From Molanna angustata (lineage: Eukaryota > Arthropoda > Insecta > Trichoptera > Molannidae): a stretch of DNA of 64,000 nt. How positions within the stretch are numbered: position 1 is the first letter of the stretch; each line of letters begins with the position of its first letter. Shown here in pieces: positions 46,015 through 57,565 of the stretch. Both the position numbers and the translations under genes were made by a program. The notes beneath the pieces were generated by a model. That model made no database searches. It worked only from the letters and a program-made list of their open reading frames with translations, and was not told where the DNA came from. The stretch lies in the NCBI GenBank assembly GCA_963576475.1, contig OY754978.1:19785678-19849677 (forward strand), in the 5' to 3' direction.

Positions 46015-46975
46015 TGTATATCGGGTGCAGTCTTTGGGTGCAGTTGAGTGAAGTTAATCGTTTACTTGGTTGCAGTAGTTAATCATATTTAAGTTAATCA
46101 GTTAATCATATGCAGTTAATCATATCGGGTGCAGTCTTTGGGTGCAGTTGGGTGAAGTAAATCGTTTACTTGGGTGCAGCAGTTAATCATATTTATTTAT
46201 AATATAAACTTAACGTAGTTTACACCACTTAACTATGAGTACTAACTTCTACCGGTTTCAAAAACTTTAAATGTTTTCTTCTTCTGGTAGAAGTTAGTAC
46301 TCATAGTTAAGTGGTGTAAACTACGTTAAGTTTATATTATAAATAATTTGTAATGTCGCCACAAAGTTATTTTCCTAACATTAACGATATAATCATATTT
46401 AAGTTAATCAGTTAATCATATGCAGTTAATTATATCGGGTGCAGTTGGGTGAAGTAAATCGTTTACTTGGGTGCAGCAGTTAATCATATTTAAGTTAATC
46501 AGTTAATCATATGCAGTTAATCATATCGGGTGCAGTCTTTGGGTGCAGTTGGGTGAAGTAAATCGTTTACTTGGGTGCAGCAGTTAATCATATTTAAGTT
46601 AATCAGTTAATCATATGCAGTTAATCATATCGGGTGCAGTCTTTGGGTGCAGTTGGGTGAAGTAAATCGTTTACTTGGGTGCAGCAGTTAATCATATTTA
46701 AGTTAATCAGTTAATCATATGCAGTTAATCATATCGGGTGCATTCTTTGGGTGCAGTTAGGTGAAGTAAATCGTTTACTTGGGTGCAGCAGTTAATCATA
46801 TTTAAGTTAATCAGTTAATCATATGCAGATAATCATATCGGGTGCAGTCTTTGGGTGCAGTTGGGTGAAGTAAATCGTTTACTTGGGTGCAGCAGTTAAT
46901 CATATTTACGTTAATCAGTTAATCATATGCAGATAATCATATTGGGTGAAGTTAATCGTTTACTTGGGGGTTTCA
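46015..46975. repeat. Satellite-like array, 104-bp unit, about 7-8 units
   Basis: The unit contains gggtgcagtctttgggtgca, then gaagtaaatcgtttacttgg and cagttaatcatatttaagtt. Starts recur at about 46023, 46127, 46527, 46632, 46736 and 46840, spaced 104-105 bp; one unit near 46437 lacks 12 bp. Each unit carries the palindrome aagtaaatcgtttactt. Units are nearly identical, so the array is young or homogenised. It is interrupted at 46195-46389. Confidence 0.95.
46195..46389. mobile_element. Hairpin-bearing insertion in the 104-bp array
   Basis: The left arm 46195-46253 is exactly complementary to 46286-46344: 59 bp perfect, 32-nt loop. A 44-bp unique tail follows. The array word taatcatattta stands on both sides (46184-46195 and 46390-46401), consistent with a 12-bp target duplication. 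No coding frame and no second copy in the window. Confidence 0.85.
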
Positions 46976-47509
46976 CATTGCTCGGGTAGGTTGGATGATT
47001 TTGCCTTGTGGCATTAAGATTTTTGTTGCACACATTTGCTCAAGAGTCGGACATCTGAGCCTAACTACTAACTAAGCTACGAAAGATAATCAAATATCTA
47101 ATACCATGCTAAATAGGTATATATTAAAGATAATAAAAATTCATAACATACGCTACTCCAACAAAAAATGAAACAGATGAGTTGCACATGGAGTCCTTTA
47201 CATTAGCGATCTCAAAGAAGTAACGATGGAAAAGAAAGAGGGCATACTAGAGAGTCTATAGTAGTCCGAGTATTTTCACCAGATCTTAAACAACAATATT
47301 TTATTAAACAAATCTTTTCACCAGAATCCATAAACTACATATATTTGAATTATGTAAACTACAGTTTATTTTTACATGTTTATTTTATTGCGCGAATTTT
47401 TAAATTTGATTTTATTTAATACTTTTCTTGTATAATTAATTTTAATAAAACCGTTTTTTGTAATAATAAATTGGGATGATTTTTATAGTCCGTTTTTGTG
47501 ATAAAAATT
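46976..47509. other. No gene recognised
   Basis: Unassigned AT-rich DNA downstream of the satellite. Confidence 0.45.
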
Positions 47510-47660
47510 GAGTTTTCAGGTGTTTCCTGAATAGGGCTAAATTGTCAATCCGCCTCAATTCAGGTGGTAGTTTATTCCATGAGATTGGTCCAGCCACAAC
47601 AAAAGCACCATCACCAAAGAATGTGGTGTTGACTCTATTTATTTCAGTTAACTTGGCAAT
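47510..47660 (-). mobile_element. LINE C-terminus scrap (CR1/Jockey type), antisense
   Basis: The minus-strand frame reads NRVNTTFFGDGAFVVAG and PISWNKLPPELRRIDNLALF, the GD.AF..A.P..WN.LP signature at the end of many CR1/L2-like RT proteins. About 50 codons. Confidence 0.75.
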
Positions 47661-47875
47661 GTAATCAACTTAAAGAAAACGGAAGAGAATATGAAAAACT
47701 ATCACGTTATTTTTTTTTAATTTTGAATTACTTCTTTTGCTATTAAAAAAAATTTAATATTTTTTTTCCTAACACACAAAACACGTAATAAGATACACAA
47801 AATTTGTTATTGTTTCATACATTAAAAAGTAAAAAGTGTGCATATTTGTGTGTACCGAAGGTCATAGACGTTAAC

Positions 47876-48126
47876 ATGGGCCGATTAGACGAAAAGTCTA
47901 TAACTGATTATGTGTTTATTAATAAGGCCCCTAGTAAAGGTAGATTAGTAAATATGAATATGGAACCTACATACTTACCATGTAAGGTAACTTATTCAAT
48001 TTATTGTTCCATTGATTAACAATCGTTTTATTTTCAAAGTATGAAGGTCACAGAAGACCTTCGAGGCATAAATGTTATTATAATTTATACAAATCTAGTC
48101 AGAAGCAAGGAGTGTTCCTTTTATGA
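47876..48126 (+). CDS. Doubtful two-exon small ORF, function unknown
   Basis: An ATG at 47876 in good context (taacATGG) opens 37 codons (MGRLDEKSITDYVFINK...EPTYLPCK) to a GTAACT donor at 47987. An acceptor ttttattttcaaag ends at 48039. The next exon adds 28 codons (YEGHRRPSRHKCYYNLYK...) to a stop at 48124-48126. The mixed, polar composition differs from the chance frames nearby. Against it: a 53-nt intron is short for an insect, the protein would be only 65 residues, and I recognise no family. Unspliced, the frame stops at 48019 and reopens at 48041. Treat it as a hypothesis. Confidence 0.2.
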
Positions 48127-49098
48127 CATATTATATTATATATTTGAGTTGAGATTATCGAGTCAGTATTATAAATTAAATGTTGGGATTCGTGAGCAGT
48201 GGGCGGATTTTAATTACAAAATAATGACAAATTTACTAATTAGTATAGGATGTTGAATTAGTTTGAATAGGACAACTATTATTGGATGTACTTAAGTAAA
48301 AAATGTTCTAAAACTAAGATGAAGTAAATTTCGACATCGTTAATAAAATGTAATATCAAATCATGGTATATTCTAAATATTTATATAGGTAAGGTAATAA
48401 AATATATCTCAATACTGATATACATATTATACGTCTTGGGCAGTGTGAAACAGCTCCATCGCATTATTCAAACCGATCCAATATTTTTGAACCAAAAAAA
48501 AAAATAGTTACCATTTTGTACCCTTTTTTATTTACAAGGAATCGAATGCAGGACAACAGTAAAAAAGAGTACATCAACTAGGTATTATATCACTGTTATT
48601 AACAATAGATAATAAATATATGTGTATAAACAATTAAGTATAAATAGAGTTATAATAGTATTACTAAAGAAGGTGTCACTTTATAGAAGCAAACTAAACT
48701 TGAATTACTTAATAATTTAGGTCAAGTTTGATTTGAATCAATGCATAATTATATAATTTATATAAGATATACCTAAGCCATTGTTAAGAAAAACAATTAT
48801 TTATTGGTATTTTTTTGGTTTACAAAATGCCTGGAATGTAATGTAAAATTATTACATTTTAAAAGAAAATAACATAATAAAAACTTTTATTTTAATTTCT
48901 CAGTTTCGGAATAAAAATGAAAAAAGGTCCATTCTGACGATGCTTGGCATTGAGCGATACCGGTTAATGGGAGTCGCGTTTGCGAACAATATTATATTTT
49001 TTTTTCATCATAATTCTGTTATTATGGATTTCTATCAAGAAGACACAGTTTGAAACATTAAAAAACGGTTTTATTAAAAATTTTACAATTTGCCAAAA
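48127..49098. other. AT-rich stretch without a recognisable gene
   Basis: Nothing recognised. Confidence 0.5.
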
Positions 49099-49151
49099 AA
49101 AGGTTTAAAATGAGAATGTGTAGGTACTACACATTCTTATTTTAAACCTTT
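49099..49151. repeat. 25-bp inverted repeat, 3-nt loop, one mismatch
   Basis: Arm 49099-49123 (aaaggtttaaaatgagaatg...) pairs with 49127-49151; loop gta. It looks like a snap-back duplication. Confidence 0.9.
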
Positions 49152-49289
49152 AACACGTAACACGTAAAAATGTTATGTATTACTAAAATAAACATAGGTA
49201 TATCTGTGCTATTGTGGATCAAATTGTTCGAGACTGGAGACTATGTAGTCCTGCACAGTAACCACTTTGTAATCGACTCGAGCAGGTGT

Positions 49290-49800
49290 AGATTAGATAG
49301 ATGGAGTAGAAGGTTCTTATTCTCCTACCTATGTGCCCTAGTCTTTGTCCCATTCACCCGGGGTCGGCTCTCCAAGTCAAACGCGTCCTCCGAACGAAGC
49401 CTTGCCTCCTTGAGATCTACGGTTATGGTGGACATCAGAGTGGTCAATGGTCTACCTAGTCGTCTGGAAAATTTTCTTATTCTTCGCCCTAGCTGTTGTC
49501 TCATTTATGTACTTGGTATCGGCTCTCCCAATCATCATCATTAAGTCCTATCCGTCCTCCGAATAAAGCCTCGCCTCCTCGAGATCTCTTGTAATTGTTA
49601 ACGTCTTCTATGTCCCACCTCTATGTTCATCGTTCTTTTTATCATATTATCATGTGGCAGTCTCATAATATGTCCATACCATCCCAATCTGTTCTCGGTC
49701 AGTTTTTCACTGACGTTCTTTACCCTGACGAAACTAATAACACCATTATCCCATCTCATTGGAATGAAGAGTCTGAACATCGTTGTTCTTAAATGCCCAG
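49290..49800 (-). mobile_element. RTE-like LINE 3' end with duplicated terminal segment
   Basis: The minus-strand frame 49598-49780 includes VKNVSEKLTENRLGWYGHIMR and MNIEVGHRRR, as in RTE-like RTs (RLRWYGH.MR). Downstream, two related segments follow in tandem (49519-49610 and 49368-49450). They share tcggctctcc, cgtcctccgaa.aagcc and tgagatct-type words, so the 3' end is present twice. Confidence 0.65.
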
Positions 49801-49810
49801 CACTCAGATA

Positions 49811-51766
49811 AGTAGGTCACCTGGTCGTCTGGAAAATAAAAAAAAAGAAATACATGATCGTGTGAAAGATGTCGTGGAAGAAGAACATAAAGAACCTGAA
49901 TATTCTGAACATTCAGGGAGCATTTACATTAAAACATAGCTGCATAATATAAGTATGAATGAGTGTCTCTAAGAATAGAGGTGTGCTGTCCTTGGTTTTT
50001 TCTGAATACATCGTTAGGGTCTCATAAAGAAACGAAAATGTGTACAACATATTCATATCGTTATGATATTTCATAACGAGCCTTTGCAGAAATAGAGAAA
50101 TGATGAACAGCACATCAAGAGTGCATATTCTGTGATCAGGAGTATATAAACAACAACTTGTATGTAGGACTCCTTCCAGAAATTTTTTTTACTTTGATAT
50201 ATTGCGATGTTTGGTTTTCGATATATCGAGCTAATACTTAGAAGATACCTACAGTATTTGTATTTTTGCATTTTTGCAGGAAGTTGGCCATGATAAGTGT
50301 TTTGTTTTTAATTCTTGAGTGAACTTTAAATTGGTTTGGAATGTCTTACAAATCCTAAAATCAAGTGATAATTAATTTGTCGTGGAACTAAAGTTTCTTT
50401 ACACTGATATTGATTCCAATGAAATATCTTGTTTGGTATATTATTAATAAGTATTTCAAGGGTAAAGTATTGTATTAGCACAGCGTAATATATTGTGTTA
50501 AGTTAATAAGTCTTTCAGAGCGAATTGCTATCAACGCCTACCAAAAGCTAACTACTGGTTTTGAGTCACGATTTAAAGTACCTTCACACACAAATCAACA
50601 TCGGCTACATCTATAGATAAAATACAAGTATCAGAAGTACAGGTTTTTCATGAACCTCTTGTCGCTTTATTGAATACTAATACTTAATTATTGTTATTAC
50701 CGATCGTTTCATAATACCGAATCATTGTCGTCATCGACTTCTTCTTGGTCAATGGGTCAAAACTTCAAATATAAGAGCGACGAGAACTAACAGTAGCGTG
50801 ACAGTGGAAATAATATGAAAATTGCTTTCTCCATAATCGTGTGTGTAGTGTTGTCCATGTATACCATAGTAATGAAATGGCTATCTGGGATGACGTGACA
50901 CTAAGTACTTTTGATATACATGGAATATGAAAGTATCCAAAGCACAACACAAAAGAGTCGTAGTGTTATATCATGGTGTCTAAAAAACATTTTTTTTACT
51001 AAGCAAAACATATATTTTGTGAAAGAAAATTTGAGTGAGTCATTGAGCAGATAAATATTATTAATTATAATAATAATACGTATTTTTATAGCGCCGTTTC
51101 ATGATTGAAGATCATTCTAAGGCACAACCTAGGAAGTATAAAATGAATGCTCAAAATAGTTGATTTATGTATGGATAGGGACATTAAAATAAAAGATGTA
51201 ACATGAAATAAAGTAAATTTACCCATGGGCACCAATAATACTAGATCCGATGTTGTAAAAATTCTTCATAAAAACACACCAGTCATTCAAAATAAGGTAG
51301 GGACCTACAGAAGATGATGCACTAAAATATGATTAATGCGGTGAAAATGGGATTCGCTGTAACACAAAGGTGGATGATCGCGATGAGAATATACAAATAG
51401 GACACAATTTATAGAAAGAAAAAGTTATATAAGAACATACATTAATGGATACGAGAGATAGAATGTTAAAAGATCTTTAAATATAAATTTTATGATCATC
51501 CACCTTAATTCGTAAAAAAACAAACTTATCAGTATAATTAAATAAAATAACGTATAAGGAAATGTATGGATGTAAAAGAAAAGATGGATATTTGATAGAA
51601 TACGAATACAGTGTACAGTTTCCTTTGCATATGCCAAAGAGTAGGTATAATTATTGTGTATTTATTTTTAAGAGTTTCAATATGAATCTAGTATCTTGGT
51701 AAATTTACATCGGAAGTCTGAATCTTAAAGAATAGCATGAATAATTATTTTTAACGATAGGAAATA
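49811..51766. other. 2-kb stretch without a recognisable gene
   Basis: Short frames (60-76 codons) on both strands, none with a motif. No repeat partner was found in the window. Confidence 0.5.
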
Positions 51767-52060
51767 TCAAATTAGTCCTGGAACTGATCCTTGGGGTATT
51801 CCACAACCGAAGTAAAGATTTTCAAGATGAGCAGGGAATAATTTTATATCTATGTAATTCATAGTGTGCTGACTCGAAGACCTCGTACGACAAATAGAGG
51901 TGTGGAGCGAGCGCAGATGAGCTGTAGGGATGATATACAACAATATGTTGGCACGTCCTAGATGCAAATGTAGGAGACCTTCGTTCAGGAATGGATGGAA
52001 ATTGGCTGAAGAAGAACAATTAGAGGAATTTATGGTCGATGTTAAAAGAGTTGATGTAAT
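51767..52060 (-). pseudogene. Possible RT fragment, very degraded
   Basis: The minus-strand frame contains YFGCGIPQGSVPGLI, close to the G(V/I)PQGSVLGP motif of non-LTR reverse transcriptases. Upstream residues (the rest of 104 codons) are not recognisable as RT. The motif could be chance, though the run PQGSV is suggestive. Confidence 0.4.
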
Positions 52061-53559
52061 AGTAAAAACTCTGAATACCAACTAGGTATGTATATGTAAA
52101 TTTAATTTGTGCATGTGCAATTATAAATACCTACGTATATGATTACGACATCTATTATGTTTCCTTGAACACAAATAATTGTCACGCTGGATCGCAATCA
52201 TATTCGATTACTATTGTGTTATGGTCCTGCATGGTTTCATTGCCAAGTGCATCAATTATGTAAGTATGTTTATTTACTTACATGTCATCAGAATATAGGC
52301 AGAGGAGGTATGTATTTAGATACATCAGCGAGTACTTAGAACAATGTAAATATCCATTACCATGACAAGTGTGTACTAGCATCATGTACAGACCAAGCTG
52401 GGGTGCATCAAAGTGAAAATACTTGTCATCGGGTAATTACCCGACATAAAACTAAATAGTTTTCGTCCGCACACCGTTGCATTTTGAGTTTTTTTGTCGT
52501 TGGAATTTGTTTCAATGGTCTGTTTACTACATACATTCCCATGAACTTTTTCATCGATGAAATACAGAGTTGTGAAGGTTTATATGTACATAGATGCGTC
52601 GACAAGTAGTATATCCACTTTAGTTCTGACTCTGATCGACGTTTGACAGCACATGGAAGATGACCTTTCGATCCATCGATACTCAAAGTCTTTTTCCATC
52701 CTTTCGTTTTTGCAGACTGAATTCAAATCGGCTTTTTGCTAATACCAAATATTCTTCTAGACACAATTATTCCTATCTTACAAATGCTAAATATTTACCA
52801 TTGTCCATCAAGATCTATCCACAATTCTAGGTAGGGATATCTGTTTTATTAAATTCTCTTATTTTATCAGCAAATTTAAGGATCATTTCTATTTCTTGTT
52901 TTTGCAGTTTCATGAACCTAAGAGTTTATGCATAGTAAACATTTGCATTTACTTACATAGGTACTACAAATGATTTTTTTAAATCATATTGTAAATCGAT
53001 AGAATTATTAATGAGCTGATAGCTTATTTGATCAATTCGAACTTGTACATTATCTTATGATAATAAATACGTCATTATGACGAGTAAGTAGGTACATCAA
53101 ATTTAATAGGTTTTGCTTACTGGAAATTTAAATTGCCTTCGGTACATAATTTGAATACTTTTCAAAACATCGTTAACACGATGTTCTCTTGTACTTTTTT
53201 TAAAGTATGTACCAACTTAAAGCAAGTAGGTGCTTTCTTCATTCCATTATTATGTGAACCCATATGCCTGACCAGTAACAGGGCCGCAATTACAAGTTTT
53301 GGTGCCCGGCGCATTCAATAATTAAAAACGCGCCCTCCTACCCTTGAAAATCGTTTTCAAAAATAACTTACATATTTAAAAAAAATGGTTTTCGTGACTG
53401 AGACAGCGTTTACTGTAGAAATCAGTAATTATATGGGAAAAAAATAAAATGAGATTGATGCACTTATTGTTTCCCTTTACATTCATTATTCCTTCGATTA
53501 TTTGGTCTTTTACATACACAGGTGCTTTCAATTAAAGTATATAAAGTCATTTTATGTAG
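52061..53559. other. AT-rich stretch without a recognisable gene
   Basis: Nothing recognised; 53275-53340 is a small GC-richer patch. Confidence 0.5.
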
Positions 53560-54001
53560 AAACTAATTAATACAAATATCAAAAGTGGATTCTAGTGAGT
53601 TATTATCTAAATTAAACTTTCATGCACCAAATAGGCTTACTAGAAAGACTCATACATTTAGGCCACCTAATTGTAGTACTTATTATGCTCAGAACTCCTA
53701 CATATATAGAACGTGTTGTAACTATAACGTGTTCTTTAATGAAATAGACCTTTTCAATAACTCCTTAAACGTATTTAAATGTTCAATTTCTAGATTACTG
53801 CTTCGTGGTTAGGTGGTGTACGTGTGTTCCCCTTTTCCTACTTTCCTACTCCCTTCCTCAAAACTACTTCTTTTTGTAAATATAATAACGATTATACTTG
53901 TAAACTTAATTGGTTCACATGTCATATTATGTATGTTAGTAAAATAAGTAAATGTAACTGTCTGTTTACATAATAAATAAAATAAATAAATAAAAAAAAG
54001 G
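53560..54001 (+). mobile_element. LINE 3' end with TAAA tail and open C-terminal frame
   Basis: The frame 53585-53812 reads SSELLSKLNFHAPNRLTRK and TFRPPNCSTYYAQNSYIYR, ending with a short NVFKCSISRLLLRG. This is the end of a Jockey/CR1-type RT with the R...F..P.C.T.Y..NS pattern. It is followed by about 150 bp of 3'UTR and AATAAATAAAATAAATAAAT ending in A8. No target duplication could be defined. Confidence 0.75.
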
Positions 54002-54789
54002 TTTTTTTATAGAAAAAGAACACGGCGAAATGATTGTGTTTTAAAGAAGAAGAATAAATAGTAAAATAATTAACAATTTCATTGTATATTCACGAATATA
54101 CTCATTTAATATTTTATTCGATATTTGGTTCTCCAGAACGATAATAGGAATGAAAAAGGATACTTTACTTGTAAATCTTTTAATTTTCAGCTATGTAGGT
54201 GCCTACATAAATATTTCTATTAATTTCGTGGATTTTTTTTATTTTCCTTTTTTGCCGCCTCATGTTTATTCGCATCTGGCGCAACTTCACCATTTAATCA
54301 CAATGGATGCGGTCCTGGCCAGTTACATTAACGACAACTGGTCAGGTAATGTAAATTTCTTTACGCGGCGTTACTTTAATTCAATTGTACGTTTAAGTGT
54401 ATGGAAATTGCGAGAATAAAGAGAAAATTATAAGAAATGGTTCAAATTTAAGACGATTTATGGTGTTGAAGGGTGCCAAGTTCACTCCGTACGATTTGTG
54501 AACTTTCCACCCGTCAGCTCCAAATCTAGGTATAATTTTTCAACGTTCAACATGCAATATTGTGCCAAAAAATTTTATAAGTAACTTTTATCGAGTATTA
54601 AATAAATGTGCATAGTTGTATATGTATATATCAATTTTATTTTTGGTAAAAAATATATTATTATTCTATACTAGTCCCCAAAATGCCGATATTGGCTGTA
54701 AAAGATTGCCTTATGGGAAAAAAAACATATACATACATTTTCCATACACTTTTTCAACGTGGATACGTACTCGTATATGCATGCGACCT
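54002..54789. other. AT-rich stretch without a recognisable gene
   Basis: The 89-codon frame 54150-54419 has no motif. Imperfect words 'ggccagttacatta' and 'ctggtcaggtaatgta' lie close together at 54317-54355. Confidence 0.45.
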
Positions 54790-54794
54790 TTAAT

Positions 54795-55264
54795 ACACTT
54801 GTTTTAGTTTCACTTGTAACTGACTAGTATCGGTCTGCACTCAGACGATGATCTTTAACACACATGTTTAAGTTTCACTTGTAATTGACCGGTATCGGTC
54901 TGCACTCAGACGATGATCTTTAACACACTTGTTTTAGTTTCAATTGAAATTGACCGGTATCGGTCTGCACTCAGACGATGAATTTTAACACACTTGTTTT
55001 AGCAGATTTTTAACTATCTCAATAGAGACGAAGTTGGAATATTTATTGTAGTCTTTATTGTATTGTAGTGTATTCTCCTACAATAAATATTCCATCTTCG
55101 TCTCTATTGAGATAATTAAAAATCTGTTAAAAAATATCTTTGACTCCCGACAGGGAAAAAAATCCAATGTTTGCGCATATGCAATAATAAAAATATTCGA
55201 TCACTTGTTTTAGTTTCACATGTAATTGACCGGTATCTGTCTGCACTTAGACGATGGTCTTTGA
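54795..55264. repeat. Satellite-like array, 65-bp unit, 4 units
   Basis: Unit starts at 54795, 54860, 54925 and 54990, exactly 65 bp apart. The unit contains acacttgttttagtttcact, gaccggtatcggtctgcact and cagacgatgatctttaac. The fourth unit is split by the insertion at 55003-55201. Confidence 0.95.
55003..55201 (-). mobile_element. Inverted-duplicated retroposon with 12-bp target duplication
   Basis: Bounded by cacttgttttag at 54991-55002 and 55202-55213. Arms 55003-55051 and 55078-55126 are inverted with 2 mismatches in 49. The remainder (gacagggaaaaaaatccaat to attcga) matches the simple insertion at 22901-23025, where only one arm exists, in one orientation. Confidence 0.85.
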
Positions 55265-56034
55265 CAGACCGAAACCGGCCAGTGCCGATTTTTTTTTATT
55301 ATTTTTTTATTATTAAGTGAAATTAAGACGAGTGTGCTTCTTTTTCTATTTTATAATGGAGTTTCACCAAGAATTGTCCATCGACAATCTTAAAAAAATA
55401 CTTTGGTTAGGTACATAAAATTTTTATTCTTCAAATCATGACGATATTTTTTTTGGAATTTAATTTTAACGAACGTAAAATTTTAGGGGTCGTTTAATTA
55501 CAGCACACCTGTCAAATCAAACACTCGATCAAGTGTTGCCATTACGAAAAAAATATACATATTCACACGAGATCACCCCTCAAATTCCCGCGCATTGGGA
55601 AACTATCTAACACCCAGGAGGAGTGAAATTCTCGTTGTTGTTATTAATTAACACATTTCGGTATTTTATAATTGTATTTTTATTTTTTTGTAATGAAAAT
55701 TTGAATACCCTTTTTAGATGCCTTGTAATTAATTAGTGCGGAGGCAAAACAAGGGTCGACCCTCCGTTTCGCTTACATAATATTCAAATGATGTCCGTTT
55801 TCGTTTTCGAATTGGACTTGGCGACACGAATGTAAAATGGATACGGATGATATAAAAATCACCGGCCCCAAAATGTATTCAAAGTAACTGTTTCTTCCTA
55901 AGGACGAATTAACTGAATAATCATATTAAAAAAAAAACACACAATACCAGTTAAAATCCTTTTTAGATCATTCTATCCTTTTGTTATACATAATCGATCT
56001 GAAGGTAATTAAATATGAAATCATATTATACTCT
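55265..56034. other. No gene recognised
   Basis: Unassigned, with a T run at 55290-55305 following gaccgaaaccggccagtgcc. Confidence 0.45.
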
Positions 56035-56255
56035 TATCGAGGACATCATACGATGGAATAGAGCTAGGAGAAGATTCTGAAGGGACCATGTCAACAGGAT
56101 TGACGCATCTCGAATCCCATCCATAGCGGCAAACGAAATCCCACCAGGGCATCGCCTCCTCGGAAGACCACCGAAGAGGTAGAGGGATAGCTGAACCTCA
56201 GCTTCACATGAATAGCTTTCTCGAAAAACGAACCACGATCTAATATAAGAAGAAG
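56035..56255 (+). mobile_element. LINE 3' end with GAA-triplet tail
   Basis: Frames read RDHVNRIDASRIPSIAANE, PPGHRLLGRPPKR and a short STSASHE-like end, then agaagaagaat. This is an RTE-like C-terminus (DHV.R...SRIP, PPGHR..GRPPKR). Stops are present. Confidence 0.65.
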
Positions 56256-56316
56256 AATACTTTTATCTTTATGGCGGTCTTCTTGGAAAACGACTTCCTG
56301 GCGATTATATTGTGGC

Positions 56317-57565
56317 TAGGGATTGCAATACAGAAGGTTTTTCAATCCAGAATGATTTTTGCGGATTTTCTCTAGGATTGCTGGATTGGCGCTGGGTCCA
56401 GCTATTTTTGATTTTTTAGTAAAAACTTTAATACTGTCATAAATATTATGATCTGTTGAAAGATATTGCCATTTGGCAATAAGCCCGCCATTGTGCACTT
56501 ATACAATATACCTTGACTTTCAATACACGAAATAGGCATTTGTTGCAACCGACACATTCACAGACTACTTTTTCCCAGAGACTCATTTTGCACCCAAAAT
56601 AATATATTGTAATAGAATTGTATCTGATATCTTGGACTTGGTCGAGCAGAGTGGAAATAATTTTGGAAAGCTGGTTACTGATTGGCTGATTCGGAGAGGG
56701 AAAGAAGAGTCAGAGAGAGAATTTACGTTTGTTCTAAGATAATAGTTTTACTCAAAAAGAGATCTTTCATCATATTTTGTACATCATTTATTACACATAT
56801 CCCCACATTATAAATATACTCTTACACATGCAAACACGCCCTCACAAATATACTTGTTTTTTTTTTTTGTTTTTCGTCATTTATATTTTAGTTTTATTTA
56901 TATTTTTACCCATTTTTTAATTCTCTACCTCAGTGACATTTTATGTAGTAAAAATATTTTGCATAATTATTGTTAGTTTTAAATATAGTAAAAATTATAT
57001 CTCTCCTTAGTTGTCTTTATTTTGTTAAATCTCTAATATTGGTAAATCTCCAAATTGTTTAATTTTTCGTTATACATTTAATACCTACTTTACCAATTTT
57101 GTTTATTTGTTCTTTTATACTTTCATTTGTTATTCTGATTATTATTTTGGTTAAATTTTCTTTTAATGTATTTTTATATGTATTTTTTTTTATTTTGTAT
57201 AAGTTTTTCTTTATATTTCTTCTTGCTTTATTTTCATTGTTTATAAATTGGATATGTTTGTTTTTTATGTATTTTCCCACTTTATGTACTATATTTTGTA
57301 TCCTTTGAATACTTCATGTATGTGGCAAACGTTGTTAATAAAATAAATAAATAAATAAATAAAAGTCTTACTTAGATACTCGTATTACAACTTATTAAAA
57401 AAAATAATATTCTTTATACACTCTAACATTGAATCTTAATAACTTTACGCTATTATTTGGAAAATTAATTACTTGCCATCCAAAATTCCAATTTGCTGGA
57501 TCCAGCATACCGATAAATGTACTGGATTAAGCTGGATTGCTAATTCAGCAATATTGTAATCCCTA
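56317..57565. mobile_element. hAT-like non-autonomous element, 1249 bp, with 8-bp target duplication
   Basis: Ends tagggattgcaatac and attgtaatcccta are inverted; flanks are attgtggc (56309-56316) and attgtggg (57566-57573), an 8-bp duplication with one change. Subterminal GCTGGAT-type words occur at both ends (56381-56400, 57495-57540), as expected for hAT transposase sites. No transposase frame. Most of the inside is a LINE tail (56455-57363). Confidence 0.75.
56455..57363 (+). mobile_element. LINE 3'UTR nested in the hAT-like element
   Basis: Starts near gatattgccatttggcaata and continues agcccgcc. It is T-rich throughout and ends AATAAAATAAATAAATAAAT at 57338-57363. The same 3' words are in the scrap at 6471-6565. 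No RT frame is left. Boundaries approximate. Confidence 0.55.

Noticed and set aside
46015..46975. CRISPR-like array
   Set aside because: Units are directly adjacent without unique spacers and the DNA is eukaryotic; it is a tandem satellite.
53585..53812. Small host gene
   Set aside because: The residues match the C-terminus of Jockey/CR1-type LINEs and an AAAT tail follows.
57059..57308. Lys/Asn-rich frame and its Phe-rich opposite
   Set aside because: Low-complexity translation of a T-rich LINE 3'UTR.
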